IMG/VR virus record: IMGVR_UViG_3300043438_001031
Coordinates: 1 to 30,174 of that record
DNA from: a virus
Length of the DNA: 30,174 nt
Reading direction: 5' to 3' (one strand)
The notes below the pieces were generated by a model. The model saw only the letters and a list, made by a program, of their open reading frames with translations. It had not been told where the DNA came from and did not search any database. Position numbers and translations under genes: made by a program. Below, piece by piece: positions 13,018 to 22,230 of this stretch; the stretch's first letter is position 1; each line of letters begins with the position of its first letter.

Positions 13018-13820
13018 TGCCACAAGGTAATGATTCTAGGTTAAAAGGGACACGATCCATTATGGGTGGTGTTTCTGGACCCATGAAAGGTATTAATATC
13101 CGGCCTTACATGGGTGCCGCTTATCCTGTAAATGCAGCAGGTCGAATGATTAGTGCTTTAGGTAATCCTGACGCAAATACGGCAAAAGAAATGGCAACCG
13201 TAGAGTTGCTTAAATTGCTTGGTAATGCTGGACAAGATACTGCATCTGCGTTTATTGGACCTGCTTCATTTATACCAAACATGGCACTTGATACTACTGC
13301 TTCTGTACTGGACCCTGAAATTACTACATTGTTGCAAAAAGCAAATAAGAGATTTGGATTACAAAAAGCATTAGGCATGGAAAAGGTTGTGGATGACCCA
13401 AAGTCTAGGCGTGATTTTATAAACGCGGCTACTGCTGAACTTCCACAATGGATGGGTACTAAAGGACCAGCGCTTAATCACATAATGAGTTTGTTTAATG
13501 CTCCCGGGCAAATGTCTAAGGGTATTGTTGACGAAAACATGGTTTACCCTTTAGCGAGTAATAAATATCAAAAACAATATGATCTAGGACAAGGTCATCC
13601 ATTTCGTAACTTTGTAGCCATTGATGAATCAGACAAACGTCAACGTGATGCATCTGACATGGGTCCAGTAAAGGGACGTGTGCTTACTGATAAGAATAGG
13701 CGCTCTAGTCCACTGTCAATCAATTACGAGCGCCCAGATATGCAAGGCGGTAGATCTGAAGTACCATCTAGGGTAAGTAAATATCCTCAGTTTAGGAGTG
13801 GCCGAATACCAAGTGAGTAA
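13017..13820 (+). CDS. Hypothetical virion-associated protein, 267 aa
   Basis: The start shares one base with the previous stop (TAATG), so it is coupled to the 1353-residue gene. The first ~60 residues are glycine-rich (SIMGGVSGPMKGINIRPYMG); the middle has helical runs (TAKEMATVELLKLLGNAG, ALGMEKVV); the end is basic, Pro/Ser-rich and probably disordered. At about 212-228 it carries RDASDMGPVKGRVLTDKN, a motif also found near the end of the 368-residue protein. No known family. Its partner gene and composition suggest a role in or near the virion. Confidence 0.7.
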   Translation: MPQGNDSRLKGTRSIMGGVSGPMKGINIRPYMGAAYPVNAAGRMISALGNPDANTAKEMATVELLKLLGNAGQDTASAFIGPASFIPNMALDTTASVLDPEITTLLQKANKRFGLQKALGMEKVVDDPKSRRDFINAATAELPQWMGTKGPALNHIMSLFNAPGQMSKGIVDENMVYPLASNKYQKQYDLGQGHPFRNFVAIDESDKRQRDASDMGPVKGRVLTDKNRRSSPLSINYERPDMQGGRSEVPSRVSKYPQFRSGRIPSE

Positions 13821-14535
13821 TCAATGTAAAGCCTCTGTAAAGAGAAAGGACGGCGTTAGACAATGTCAACAACTAGCCGTTCAAGGGACTCCGTTTTGCG
13901 GATTACACAACAAAAAGAGTAAGGAAGTTGCAGAAAGCCCACAGTTTAAAACTGGAATTTACAGTGAATTTAAACAAAGGTTTTCAGGAGTAGCTCCTAA
14001 GCTTTTAAAGCGCATTAGTGAATTGCGCGAAGATCCAGACCTGTGGTCTTTAAAGGATGATGCAGCATACGTCACTGCATTAATGGATTTAAGGTCTGAA
14101 GCAGTAGATGAAGGTGTTACCTTAGAGCACTACAGACTACTAAAACGATCTTACTCTAGCATGATGTCAGCCTACAGACGCGGTGATGACAGTTTTGATC
14201 AACAACTAAAAGATTTTGAAGACATGCTAAATAAAGGCATGGATGCATTTGAAGGCAGTCAAGATATTATTCAGTTGATTGAAAGACGTACAGATATCAT
14301 TGAGGCTGAACAAAGAATGCTTCACGCCAAAGCGTATACATTAGAGGTTGATCAAGCATACAGCCTAGTCATGCAAGTGTTAGGTGTAGTTAAAGCAAAC
14401 GTGCGCAGTTCAGATGAGTTGTCTGCAATTAGATCAGGTATTGCGAAATTACTCAAAGTTTACCAAGAAGCAGATGACGTCATAGATGCGGAGGTTATAG
14501 ATGAAACTATCAGTCAACACGAGATCAACGCCTAA
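13813..14535 (+). CDS. terS: Small terminase-like protein with N-terminal zinc-finger-like motif
   Basis: The protein sits directly before the large terminase. Its first 32 residues hold C5, C18, C29 and H32 (QCKAS...RQCQQLA...FCGLH), the spacing of the short zinc-binding HGG-like finger seen in some phage terminase small subunits. The rest is strongly helical (KRISELREDPDLWSLKDDAA and a long charged C-terminal coil), as expected for a DNA-recognising oligomer. The start is uncertain: GTG at 13813 has AGGAG 14 bases upstream, while a GTG at 13798 is in frame but has no ribosome binding site. Function rests on position and architecture, not on a specific signature. Confidence 0.68.
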   Translation: MSNQCKASVKRKDGVRQCQQLAVQGTPFCGLHNKKSKEVAESPQFKTGIYSEFKQRFSGVAPKLLKRISELREDPDLWSLKDDAAYVTALMDLRSEAVDEGVTLEHYRLLKRSYSSMMSAYRRGDDSFDQQLKDFEDMLNKGMDAFEGSQDIIQLIERRTDIIEAEQRMLHAKAYTLEVDQAYSLVMQVLGVVKANVRSSDELSAIRSGIAKLLKVYQEADDVIDAEVIDETISQHEINA

Positions 14536-16249
14536 AAAATTAAAAAAGTTTGTCCGTCCTGATAAAAGTCTAGCCGTAAGTTTATTAGAAGCACTTGAAG
14601 AAGAACTGACAGAAACTATTGCGGCTGGAGATTTTGATTCAGGAAAAGCAATTCCGCTTACCGGAGCTGACTTGGATTACACTACATGGCTTAAGACATA
14701 TGCTCCACATGCAGCAAGTAGCAAACTAGCGGATCACCACAAACGTGCATGGGATTGGTCGGATGGATTCTCCCCCGGAATGCCTCCACCTGCCCTAATA
14801 GAGTGCTGGTTTCGAGGTGGTGGTAAAAGTACCACTATGGAACTTATTGTAAGCCGTACGGCGGTTAGAGCAACTCGCAGGTTTGCTTTATATGTATGCG
14901 CTACTCAAGATGCTGCTAATAGGCACGTAAGTGATATTGCAAACGCTATGGAGAAGTGCGGTATTGAGCGAGCTGTTAACCAGTATGGTTTTTCGAGAGG
15001 ATGGAATGCAAGTAAGTTACGTACGTCAAATGGATTTAACATCTTAGCGTTTGGATTAGATACGGGTGCTCGTGGTGTTAAGCTAGATCACCTACGTCCA
15101 GACTTTATAATCTTGGATGACATTGATGAATTAGACGATTCAGTTAATAGAGTTGAAAGTAAAGTTCGTACTATTACTCAAACAATCCTTCCTGCAAAAA
15201 GCACAGATTGCGCAATTGTATTTGTGCAAAACGCAATCCACTCTAACAGTGTGATGTCTCGTGTGCTAAGTGGCGAGTTAGACATGTTGCAAAATAGGAT
15301 TCAAAGCAAGATTGTTCCAGCAATTGAAAACTTGCAGTACGAACCAGTCGAAAAAGAAGATGGTCGTATAAGCTGGAAGATTACGGGTGGCACACCTACG
15401 TGGGAACATAAAAACCTTGAGATCTGTCAGCGTGAAATAGAAGACTTTGGGCTGCTTCCTTTTTTACGTGAGTGTCAACACGATGTTGGTGTAGGTGGAC
15501 GATTCTTTCCTGAGTTTAGAGAGTACGGGCCAGAAGGTCAACCTTGGCACACCGTTGATGCAATTGACATACAGCCATGGTGGAGATTCTGGGCTAGTCA
15601 CGACTTTGGTACTGGTGCTCCATCATGTTTCTTGTTGTTTGCGTCAGATGAACGTGAAAACGTTTACGTCATTGATGAGTGGTATGAAGCAGGTCATGTT
15701 AGTAGCTCGCAGACAAATAAGGTTATTGAGTTACTTGAAAAACATTCACTTGCAAGTCCACGAGAGCAACGGAAACGCGATGGAGCGTGGAACACAAAGC
15801 TTGAAGCCATTGCGTTTGACTATGCTAATACATTCCCGCCAATGAAAGCAGAAGAGCGCATTGGTGAATATCCTGTTGAGATTTGGTGGGAACGCGGCCT
15901 AGCTGCAGTTCGTGCAGTAAAAGATCGAAAAGCTGGCTGGCAACGATGTAAAGAACTACTCATTGACACTGAAGTTGTTGATAAAGTTATTCGTCCAAAG
16001 CTGCGTATTTTACGCAGGAATTGCCCTAATTTAATTAAGCAGTTAAATGACACAATGGCATCACCAAAAGATCTTGACGAGATTGATAACGGCACAAAGC
16101 ACGATCACGCTATTGATAGTTTTAGATATGGGGCAATGTGGCGTATGAATCCAGTAAGATGTCCTGAAGTAGATGGAAAGTCAGATGTTACTGGACCACG
16201 TAATTTACCATTGTGGTTAACTAATAAAAAGAAAGACGATTACATATAA
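14501..16249 (+). CDS. terL: Terminase large subunit (packaging ATPase/nuclease)
   Basis: The 582-residue protein has a Walker A-like loop, FRGGGKST (104-111), and a Walker B, DFIILDDID (201-209), both typical of the terminase motor. The C-terminal half has the acidic residues of the RNase H-like nuclease: WASHDFGTG at about 367-375, AFDYAN near 428, and HAIDSFRYG near 535. It drives DNA into the prohead and cuts it into genome lengths, with the small terminase choosing the site. GGAGG about seven bases upstream fixes the start inside the end of terS (35-base overlap). Confidence 0.93.
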   Translation: MKLSVNTRSTPKKLKKFVRPDKSLAVSLLEALEEELTETIAAGDFDSGKAIPLTGADLDYTTWLKTYAPHAASSKLADHHKRAWDWSDGFSPGMPPPALIECWFRGGGKSTTMELIVSRTAVRATRRFALYVCATQDAANRHVSDIANAMEKCGIERAVNQYGFSRGWNASKLRTSNGFNILAFGLDTGARGVKLDHLRPDFIILDDIDELDDSVNRVESKVRTITQTILPAKSTDCAIVFVQNAIHSNSVMSRVLSGELDMLQNRIQSKIVPAIENLQYEPVEKEDGRISWKITGGTPTWEHKNLEICQREIEDFGLLPFLRECQHDVGVGGRFFPEFREYGPEGQPWHTVDAIDIQPWWRFWASHDFGTGAPSCFLLFASDERENVYVIDEWYEAGHVSSSQTNKVIELLEKHSLASPREQRKRDGAWNTKLEAIAFDYANTFPPMKAEERIGEYPVEIWWERGLAAVRAVKDRKAGWQRCKELLIDTEVVDKVIRPKLRILRRNCPNLIKQLNDTMASPKDLDEIDNGTKHDHAIDSFRYGAMWRMNPVRCPEVDGKSDVTGPRNLPLWLTNKKKDDYI

Positions 16250-16389
16250 TGCCATTATGGTTTTTACTTGTGACTTGTTTGTTTATGATCGCTGTGTCAA
16301 CATGGTGTTATTTCATGTATAAGCTTGTTCGCGAATTAAAATATGAGCGTATTTTAAGAGTTATGGAAAAGATGGAGAATTGGTTATGA
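16249..16389 (+). CDS. Small membrane protein between terminase and portal, 46 aa
   Basis: The ATG shares one base with the terL stop and the TGA overlaps the portal start as ATGA, so the three genes are tightly linked. Residues 2-24 are hydrophobic (PLWFLLVTCLFMIAVSTWCY and on) and form one membrane helix; the remainder is a charged amphipathic helix (KLVRELKYERILRVMEKMEN). This is the shape of a single-pass inner-membrane protein. It could be a holin-like or spanin-like protein or serve assembly at the membrane. No family recognised. Confidence 0.68.
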   Translation: MPLWFLLVTCLFMIAVSTWCYFMYKLVRELKYERILRVMEKMENWL

Positions 16390-18632
16390 GTATGCCACCT
16401 ATGGATCCAAACGCGCCTCAAGTCCCACAAGCACCAATTGATCCACGCATTATTCAACGTATGTTGCCGATGGCAATGAGGCCAAACAACGTACGTGTTA
16501 CAGCGTTTAAAAAACCATCTAATGCAGGGACCGTTGGGTCACAACCATTAAAGAATTCATCACTTACAGATCCAGACAACCTAAAGATTGATCAGGAAAA
16601 GAAAGATTGGAAAGTCTCTCCTAAAGATCAACCTGATGAATCACGTCGAATTAATGATTTTGTAAAAACACAATTTGATACTGCTTATCGCGCACGTTCC
16701 GAAATGGAAATTGAATGGGCGATGGCAACAGCGTTTTTTGAAGGGCGTCAGTGGTTTAGGATTAACAGCCAGACACGTAACTTAGTGCAGCTTCAAAATC
16801 CAAATGAACCAAATCGTTACATGACGGTTAATAAGATCAGGCCTTTAATTGACGGTGTTGTAGGCAAACTTACACAATGTAGCCCAGATGCGGATGCAGT
16901 TCCGTTGAGCGAGAGTCAACAAGATATTGCCGCTGCCGATGAAGCAAACTTTTTAGTTAGTCATTACAACCGTAAGTTTAAACGTGAAACACAGTTGAAG
17001 GAACGCGTTCGTTGGGCTTGTGTAACAGGTACAAGTTTTGTAAAAATCTTCTGGGATTCTCGAAAAACACAGATTGTTCCTCAGTTTGCATCTGATGGAC
17101 AGCAAGTAATTGGACATAAAGAACTTGCAGTTGGTGACGTCGTAGAACAGATTATTCCGTGCTTTGATGTTTATATGGATCCATCAGCCAAACGTGACGA
17201 TGAAGTACGTTGGATGATACACGCCATGATTAAGCCTTTATCATGGTTTGTAGATTCGTACGGAGACATTGGCAAGCTAGTTACCGCAGATGCCGTTATG
17301 GGACACAGTAGCGGATATATCGATAGTTACCTTGAAGGTGCTAATGGTAGTGGTAAAGGATGGGTTCCGCCATCTGTTGCTCGTATGAATAACTACGACA
17401 CACGCAAGCAGTCTGCTGTTGTTTATGAGTATTGGGAAAAACCAACACAACTTTATCCTGATGGTCGATACATCGTGTGTTCAAACAACACATTGCTTTA
17501 TGCTGGCGTATGGCCTTATAAAAAGAAAGACTCGTTTCCATTTATTCCATTAAGGTGGCAACCTCGCGCAGGAACGCCTTTTGGTTACAGTCTTGGCTTT
17601 GATCTTTGTGGTTTACAGCAATCTTATAATCGTATCTATTCACGGTTAATGGAGCAGTTTGAAAGCCAGAAAGATTACATCTTAGTAGAGCGATTAAGTA
17701 ATGTCGGCGCTGATGCATACAATAATACATCAGACGAAATTGAAGACAAGAACCGTATTTACCGTAAGGTGTATTACAACCGAGGTTCACAGCCACCATC
17801 AATTCAGCGAGCACCGGGAGTTGGTGGAGATTTATTTCCGCTTCTACAGATGTTTGAAAAAGACATGATGGACATTGCCGGTTTACACGACGTAAGTCAA
17901 GGCATGGCAAGTGCTGGTACTCCTGCGGAATCAGTACGGTTGTTGCAACGCGCTGATAACACGCAGCATAGTTTTATTCGAGCTGACATTGAAATTAGTT
18001 CAGCGATGATCAAAGAATGGGAAGTATCACTTGTTGAGCAATTTGCGATTGTCCCATTTGTTGGAAACATGGAAGGCGGAATGCTTCCATCTGACCAAAT
18101 TAAACAAGGTGTCATGCGATTTGATGCTATCCGTAATGGTGGTCAGTTCCGGATTGTTTACATACCGGGATCATCAATGGAAGATGGACCAGAACAGAAA
18201 CTGCAGAAATATGCTGCTCTAAGACAAATGGGTATCTTTGGTGATCCAGCTGACCCTGCAACTAATAAGTTGTTTGTTGAACTTGTCATGATGCCTGAGA
18301 CATCTAAGATCCTCAAGCACCTTGATGAGCAAGCTCAAAAAATGGAACAAATGCAACAAGAGCAAGCAGCAATGATGCAGCAACAAATGGCTGCACAGCA
18401 ACAACCACCACCAGCTCCGGGGTCCGACTTCAATCCAGAAGTTGAGCAAGCCAAGGCCGAGATTGAGCTAAATAAAAAGGTGGGAGAAATTAAAGCAAAA
18501 CTAGAAGCCGACATAGCACTTGAAACTGCTAAGGCTGGAATTGCTAGTTCAGTGGAAGAGGACAAAGTCTATTCCGCGCAAACCGCTAGTTTGACATCTA
18601 GCGGACCAATGAAAAATGGAGATAATATGTAA
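16386..18632 (+). CDS. Portal protein
   Basis: The protein of about 748 residues follows the terminase and precedes the scaffold and capsid, the classical portal position. A Pro/Met-rich N-terminus is followed by a folded region beginning near 90 (AYRARSEMEIEWAMATAFFE, GRQWFRIN) with KIRPLIDGVVGKL, ERVRWACVTGTSFVKIFWD and FGYSLGFDLCGLQQSYNRI, blocks typical of the large portal proteins of P22-like and related environmental phages. The C-terminus is a Gln-rich coiled coil (KMEQMQQEQAAMMQQQMAAQ) and a charged helix. Twelve copies form the ring through which DNA enters and leaves. The ATG at 16386 is preferred over a TTG two codons earlier because GGAG lies eight bases upstream. Confidence 0.9.
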   Translation: MSMPPMDPNAPQVPQAPIDPRIIQRMLPMAMRPNNVRVTAFKKPSNAGTVGSQPLKNSSLTDPDNLKIDQEKKDWKVSPKDQPDESRRINDFVKTQFDTAYRARSEMEIEWAMATAFFEGRQWFRINSQTRNLVQLQNPNEPNRYMTVNKIRPLIDGVVGKLTQCSPDADAVPLSESQQDIAAADEANFLVSHYNRKFKRETQLKERVRWACVTGTSFVKIFWDSRKTQIVPQFASDGQQVIGHKELAVGDVVEQIIPCFDVYMDPSAKRDDEVRWMIHAMIKPLSWFVDSYGDIGKLVTADAVMGHSSGYIDSYLEGANGSGKGWVPPSVARMNNYDTRKQSAVVYEYWEKPTQLYPDGRYIVCSNNTLLYAGVWPYKKKDSFPFIPLRWQPRAGTPFGYSLGFDLCGLQQSYNRIYSRLMEQFESQKDYILVERLSNVGADAYNNTSDEIEDKNRIYRKVYYNRGSQPPSIQRAPGVGGDLFPLLQMFEKDMMDIAGLHDVSQGMASAGTPAESVRLLQRADNTQHSFIRADIEISSAMIKEWEVSLVEQFAIVPFVGNMEGGMLPSDQIKQGVMRFDAIRNGGQFRIVYIPGSSMEDGPEQKLQKYAALRQMGIFGDPADPATNKLFVELVMMPETSKILKHLDEQAQKMEQMQQEQAAMMQQQMAAQQQPPPAPGSDFNPEVEQAKAEIELNKKVGEIKAKLEADIALETAKAGIASSVEEDKVYSAQTASLTSSGPMKNGDNM

Positions 18633-19516
18633 TGTCCGATGAGATGGTGATGCGAACCACTGATTCACCAGCAGTGGCTACGGGCGATGGTTACGGTGCA
18701 GCTGATGCTTTGGTTGATTACGTACGGGATTCCGCCTCTCCCGATAATTCAGAATGGGCGTTAAACTCTGAAGACTCTTCCGAAAATGATGGTGCAGATT
18801 ATGGCGAGGAAGATACATCTTATGATGTTGAAGCCGATGTCAGACAGCGGATTTATGACAACTTGTTGGGTAACGAACCTGCAGCCGTTCCATATGAGCG
18901 GTTTCGTGAAGTCAACGAACAGGCTCGTTCGGGTCGTGAATTTCAGAACAACTATGAAAAGTGGGCTGATGTTATTTCACAACTTGAATCTCAAGGGTTT
19001 CAATCTGCAGCTGATGTTCAAGCCGCATTACAACAACAACAACTTGCTGGTCAGGAAACTGCTATTCGGCAACGATATGCAGAACTTGAAGCAGCAGAAC
19101 TTTTACACCCAGAAGTAGCTCAAGCCCAAGCTGAAGCAGAAGTTCAGAAGTTTCGTTACGACCGTGTAATGAACCAAATGTCTGAGTATATGGTTTCACA
19201 GCAACGGCAAGAAGCATTAGACGCCTACCCATACGCTCGTCGAGCACAAAGTATGGTTGACGGTCTAATCCAATCTGGTATGAATCCGTACGATGCAGCA
19301 GCATTAGTACACGATAATGTTAGTGGTCTCGTTGAGTCCATTGTCCCAGAGCTTACAAGTATGATTCAGTCGCGGAGTTATGCTCCAACGCCAATCGATA
19401 CTTCGTATTCTAATCAGCAAGCAGTGGTTCAATCCAATATTCCGCAACCTCGTGGTGGAGCTTTTAGTTCTATTTCTAGATTGCTTGGTATTGGTGGTAA
19501 TCAAAATTCATTGTAA
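18632..19516 (+). CDS. Capsid scaffolding protein (probable)
   Basis: The 294-residue protein lies between portal and major capsid, where scaffolds are encoded. It has an acidic, disordered N-terminus (SEDSSENDGADYGEEDTSYD), a long helical Gln/Glu/Ala-rich centre (ADVQAALQQQQLAGQETAIR, then AELEAAELLHPEVAQAQAEA) and a Ser/Gly-rich C-terminus, as scaffolds usually do. It would guide capsid assembly and leave or be degraded before packaging. No protease gene was recognised. The start overlaps the portal stop (TAATG) with GGAG upstream. Sequence alone is weak, so the call rests on order and composition. Confidence 0.75.
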   Translation: MSDEMVMRTTDSPAVATGDGYGAADALVDYVRDSASPDNSEWALNSEDSSENDGADYGEEDTSYDVEADVRQRIYDNLLGNEPAAVPYERFREVNEQARSGREFQNNYEKWADVISQLESQGFQSAADVQAALQQQQLAGQETAIRQRYAELEAAELLHPEVAQAQAEAEVQKFRYDRVMNQMSEYMVSQQRQEALDAYPYARRAQSMVDGLIQSGMNPYDAAALVHDNVSGLVESIVPELTSMIQSRSYAPTPIDTSYSNQQAVVQSNIPQPRGGAFSSISRLLGIGGNQNSL

Positions 19517-19527
19517 GGATAAGTTAA

Positions 19528-20552
19528 ATGGCTATTGATTTTAACGGCGCTCTTACTCTTGCTGACCAAGCGATTCTGTCAAACGATCCACTGGTCAAAG
19601 AGATCACAAAGAGCCTTCACCAAACTTGGAATGCTATTAAAGACATTCCATTCTTCACGTCTCCATCGCTCAAGCAGGTTGGTGTTCGGTATTTAAACCA
19701 GAACATTCCAACCCCTAACTGGACTGGAATCAACACCGAGCCTGTTGCTGTAAAGGGTAAGCCAAAGTCTTATGAAGAGGCTATGTACCTTGTTCGCAAC
19801 AAGTTAACTGTGGACCATGTACTTCTTGATCAGCCGAATAACATCATCGATCCTGTTGATGCACAGATCAAGATGTTTATAATGATAAGTACATCAATAA
19901 TGATCCTACGTCTACTGTCAACGGTAACACTCCAGATTGTTTTCCGGGACTAAAGTACCGCATAGACAACGCAGCTCAGTATGACATTCCTTCTGAAATG
20001 AATATCAATACTACGGCTGACATCTCGCGTGGAAACCTTCTTGCAACTGCAAGTGCTACTACTGGTGCTGCAGCTGCAAACATCTTTATTGCTGACCTTC
20101 AGTTTTTACTTGACAACATGAATGCACCAGATGGTGATGGCGTTGTCCTGTATTGTTCTGAGCATGTAAAGCGTCAGATGGAAATGGCTATTCGTGTAAT
20201 GGGTATTGGTGCTGGTTTTGATATTACTCAAGACAGCTACGAGCGCCCTGTAGAGAAATACAAGAATGCTACGGTTCGTGTTGTTGGACGTAAGGCTGAT
20301 GGTACAACACCAGTTATTAACAACAATCAGACAATTGCTGGTGTTACTGGTACAGGTGCAGCATCTCAAATTTATGCAGTTCGTTATGGAACTGGATACG
20401 TACAGGGATGGCAGTCTGGTCCGTTTAAGCCACAGTACCTAGGTCTTTCCAAGGAAAACGGAATCATGCACAACGTAGTCTTTGACTGGGGTGCTGGTTT
20501 ATGGATTCCTCACGTCCGCGCCATTGGCCGAATTAACGCTAAGGTTAACTAA
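19528..20552 (+). CDS. Major capsid protein, gene interrupted by a -1 frameshift
   Basis: Two frames together encode one protein of about 341 residues. The first runs MAIDFNGALTLADQAILSND to IDPVDAQIKMF and then falls into nonsense ending at 19953; the second continues as YNDKYINNDPTSTVNG from about 19878 and ends at 20552. Joining them needs one extra T in the TTT at 19876-19878, which restores K-M-F-Y-N-D-K. Position after scaffold, length and the SGPFKPQYLGLSKENGIMHN region near the end fit a HK97-fold capsid protein of environmental phages. AAGGATAAG supports the start. The break is most likely a sequencing error in a T run or a mutation; no slippery heptamer or downstream stem was found for a programmed shift. 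Confidence 0.85.
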
Positions 20553-20566
20553 AAAGGAGTTAAATT

Positions 20567-21571
20567 ATGGCACGAGATTTTAAATCGTCGGTTATCTTCC
20601 CTACACAAACGGGTAGTGTAACAGCATTTGGTGTAGCCGCTACAAACCCAACAGGTGTTTTCCGTAATGGATTAAACACACTTTCAGTGACATCGAACAG
20701 TGCTGGCTCGTCTGCAGCATTTACCGCATCTACATCCGACTTCTTCTTTGTAGATGAGCAGGTTGCTGATCAGTTAGTGGTTAATAGTGTTGCAGATGGA
20801 ACAAAGGGTGACGGATTAAGCCTTGCAGCTGCACCTCTTGGTTTTCGCAATGCTAACGCCCCAACAAGTGTAAGCACTACAACCGGACTTTGGACGTATA
20901 CACTTGGAAACTCTACACCGTTAGTTAATGGCCAGTTGATTTTATTTACTGCTATTACTGGTGGTGCTGGAGCTTTCCAGTTAAACAGACTTTATTCTGT
21001 AATCGTAGTTAGTCCAAATACGTTTTACTTGACTGAGCGACAATCTACACAGGTTATTGTTCCGACTGCAAACGTTACGGCATCTACTTTCTATACGACT
21101 GCTGCAAATGGTGGTTTAGGTCCTCAGTCACCAACTGGTAACGGAAATTTTCCTGAACCATTGCCCGGAATGTATGTCCGCCCAATGTACTTGAAAGTTA
21201 ATGTTGTTCCTACAAACGTTAACTTTGCAGCCATTACTGGCGCTGTATCTTTGCAAAATATTACAGTTACTTGTACTGGTTCTTATGTTCGTGGATTTAG
21301 TGCAAGTACTGGTGCAATGTCTGACCTCGACGGTACTCCATATAGTACGGTTACAAGTAAGACATTTACTCAGGTTTTTGCTGATGGTGTAACGCCAGTA
21401 AATGGACGTGGACTGTTGGGTACTATGCCAATTCAGACGGATTATCCATTCTTGCGATTTTCTGTTTCGGTTGGACGTACTGAAACCTCTACTACTGGCC
21501 TGTTTGGTACGGGTGGTAGTCTTGGATTGGGTCTATCGCTGGTTGCCGGACGTGACAACGCCCAGCCATAA
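20567..21571 (+). CDS. Possible capsid decoration or head fibre protein, 334 aa
   Basis: The gene lies just after the capsid gene with a strong AAGGAG. The protein is rich in Thr, Ser, Ala, Val, Gly and Asn and looks all-beta. At about 105-175 it carries a module (NGQLILFTAITGGAG, LYSVIVVSPNTFYLTE) that resembles the beta-sandwich inserts common in phage structural proteins; a similar module is in the connector at 22230. No membrane segment. Position and composition suggest a decoration protein or short head fibre, without a family match I can name. Confidence 0.6.
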   Translation: MARDFKSSVIFPTQTGSVTAFGVAATNPTGVFRNGLNTLSVTSNSAGSSAAFTASTSDFFFVDEQVADQLVVNSVADGTKGDGLSLAAAPLGFRNANAPTSVSTTTGLWTYTLGNSTPLVNGQLILFTAITGGAGAFQLNRLYSVIVVSPNTFYLTERQSTQVIVPTANVTASTFYTTAANGGLGPQSPTGNGNFPEPLPGMYVRPMYLKVNVVPTNVNFAAITGAVSLQNITVTCTGSYVRGFSASTGAMSDLDGTPYSTVTSKTFTQVFADGVTPVNGRGLLGTMPIQTDYPFLRFSVSVGRTETSTTGLFGTGGSLGLGLSLVAGRDNAQP

Positions 21572-21582
21572 GGATAATTGAA

Positions 21583-22230
21583 ATGAATATGGGCCAAATA
21601 AAGCAAAAGGTAAGGATGCTAGGTAAAAACTACTTTGGCACTGATGCCGATCGTGATCCGTTTGGCCTAGATTACTTAATTATTGAATCAGCAAATCAAA
21701 TTGCACGACAAACAGACTGTCTTGTAGGTCGTCGCAAACTATCCGTAGTGGCAGGGGAAGCAGATTACTGTTCCCCTGACCTCTACAAAATTCGTGTTAT
21801 TAAAATACTTAGTCAAGCTGGTAACTACGGAAAGATTCGTATTTACAATTACAGCGACCAAATGATTGATTACTGGCGCAATGCTGGTTCACAACTAGTA
21901 CCAGATGTTGCAGCAATACGTGGCATGAATGCCATTACTTTACTACCTACGCCACTAGAGGCTATTACAGATGGCTTGTTAGTAGAAGGTTTTTGTATTC
22001 CCGGTGATTATTGGGAATACGACACCAATGGAAACCCTATTGTCAATTCAGATACTAGTGAGTGCCCATTACCGGTTGTTGGGCACGACTGTTTAGTTTT
22101 TCTGGTTCTGTACAATCGAGCTATGCAAATGATGGATGCAAATGGCATGGCTATCTTTAATAAAGAATATCTAGAACGCTTAGGACAACTGGAATCTTAT
22201 GCAGCTACGTATGCAAGGAGGACAGTTTAA
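21583..22230 (+). CDS. Head-tail connector/adaptor-like protein, 215 aa
   Basis: The protein begins with a helix (MGQIKQKVRMLGKNYFG), then DYLIIESANQIARQTDCLVG, beta-rich middle strands, and C-terminal helices (CLVFLVLYNRAMQMMDANGM, RLGQLESYAATYARR). This helical-beta-helical plan and the position after the capsid gene are those of head-completion adaptors that dock under the portal. Two such genes in a row (with 22230) are common in short-tailed environmental phages. AAGGATAA supports the start; an ATG two codons later is possible. It overlaps the next gene by one base. Confidence 0.65.
   Translation: MNMGQIKQKVRMLGKNYFGTDADRDPFGLDYLIIESANQIARQTDCLVGRRKLSVVAGEADYCSPDLYKIRVIKILSQAGNYGKIRIYNYSDQMIDYWRNAGSQLVPDVAAIRGMNAITLLPTPLEAITDGLLVEGFCIPGDYWEYDTNGNPIVNSDTSECPLPVVGHDCLVFLVLYNRAMQMMDANGMAIFNKEYLERLGQLESYAATYARRTV

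Noticed and set aside
19876-19890. Programmed -1 ribosomal frameshift in the capsid gene
   Set aside because: The codons ATG-TTT-ATA do not form an X-XXY-YYZ slippery heptamer and no strong stem follows; a lost T in a homopolymer explains the break more simply.
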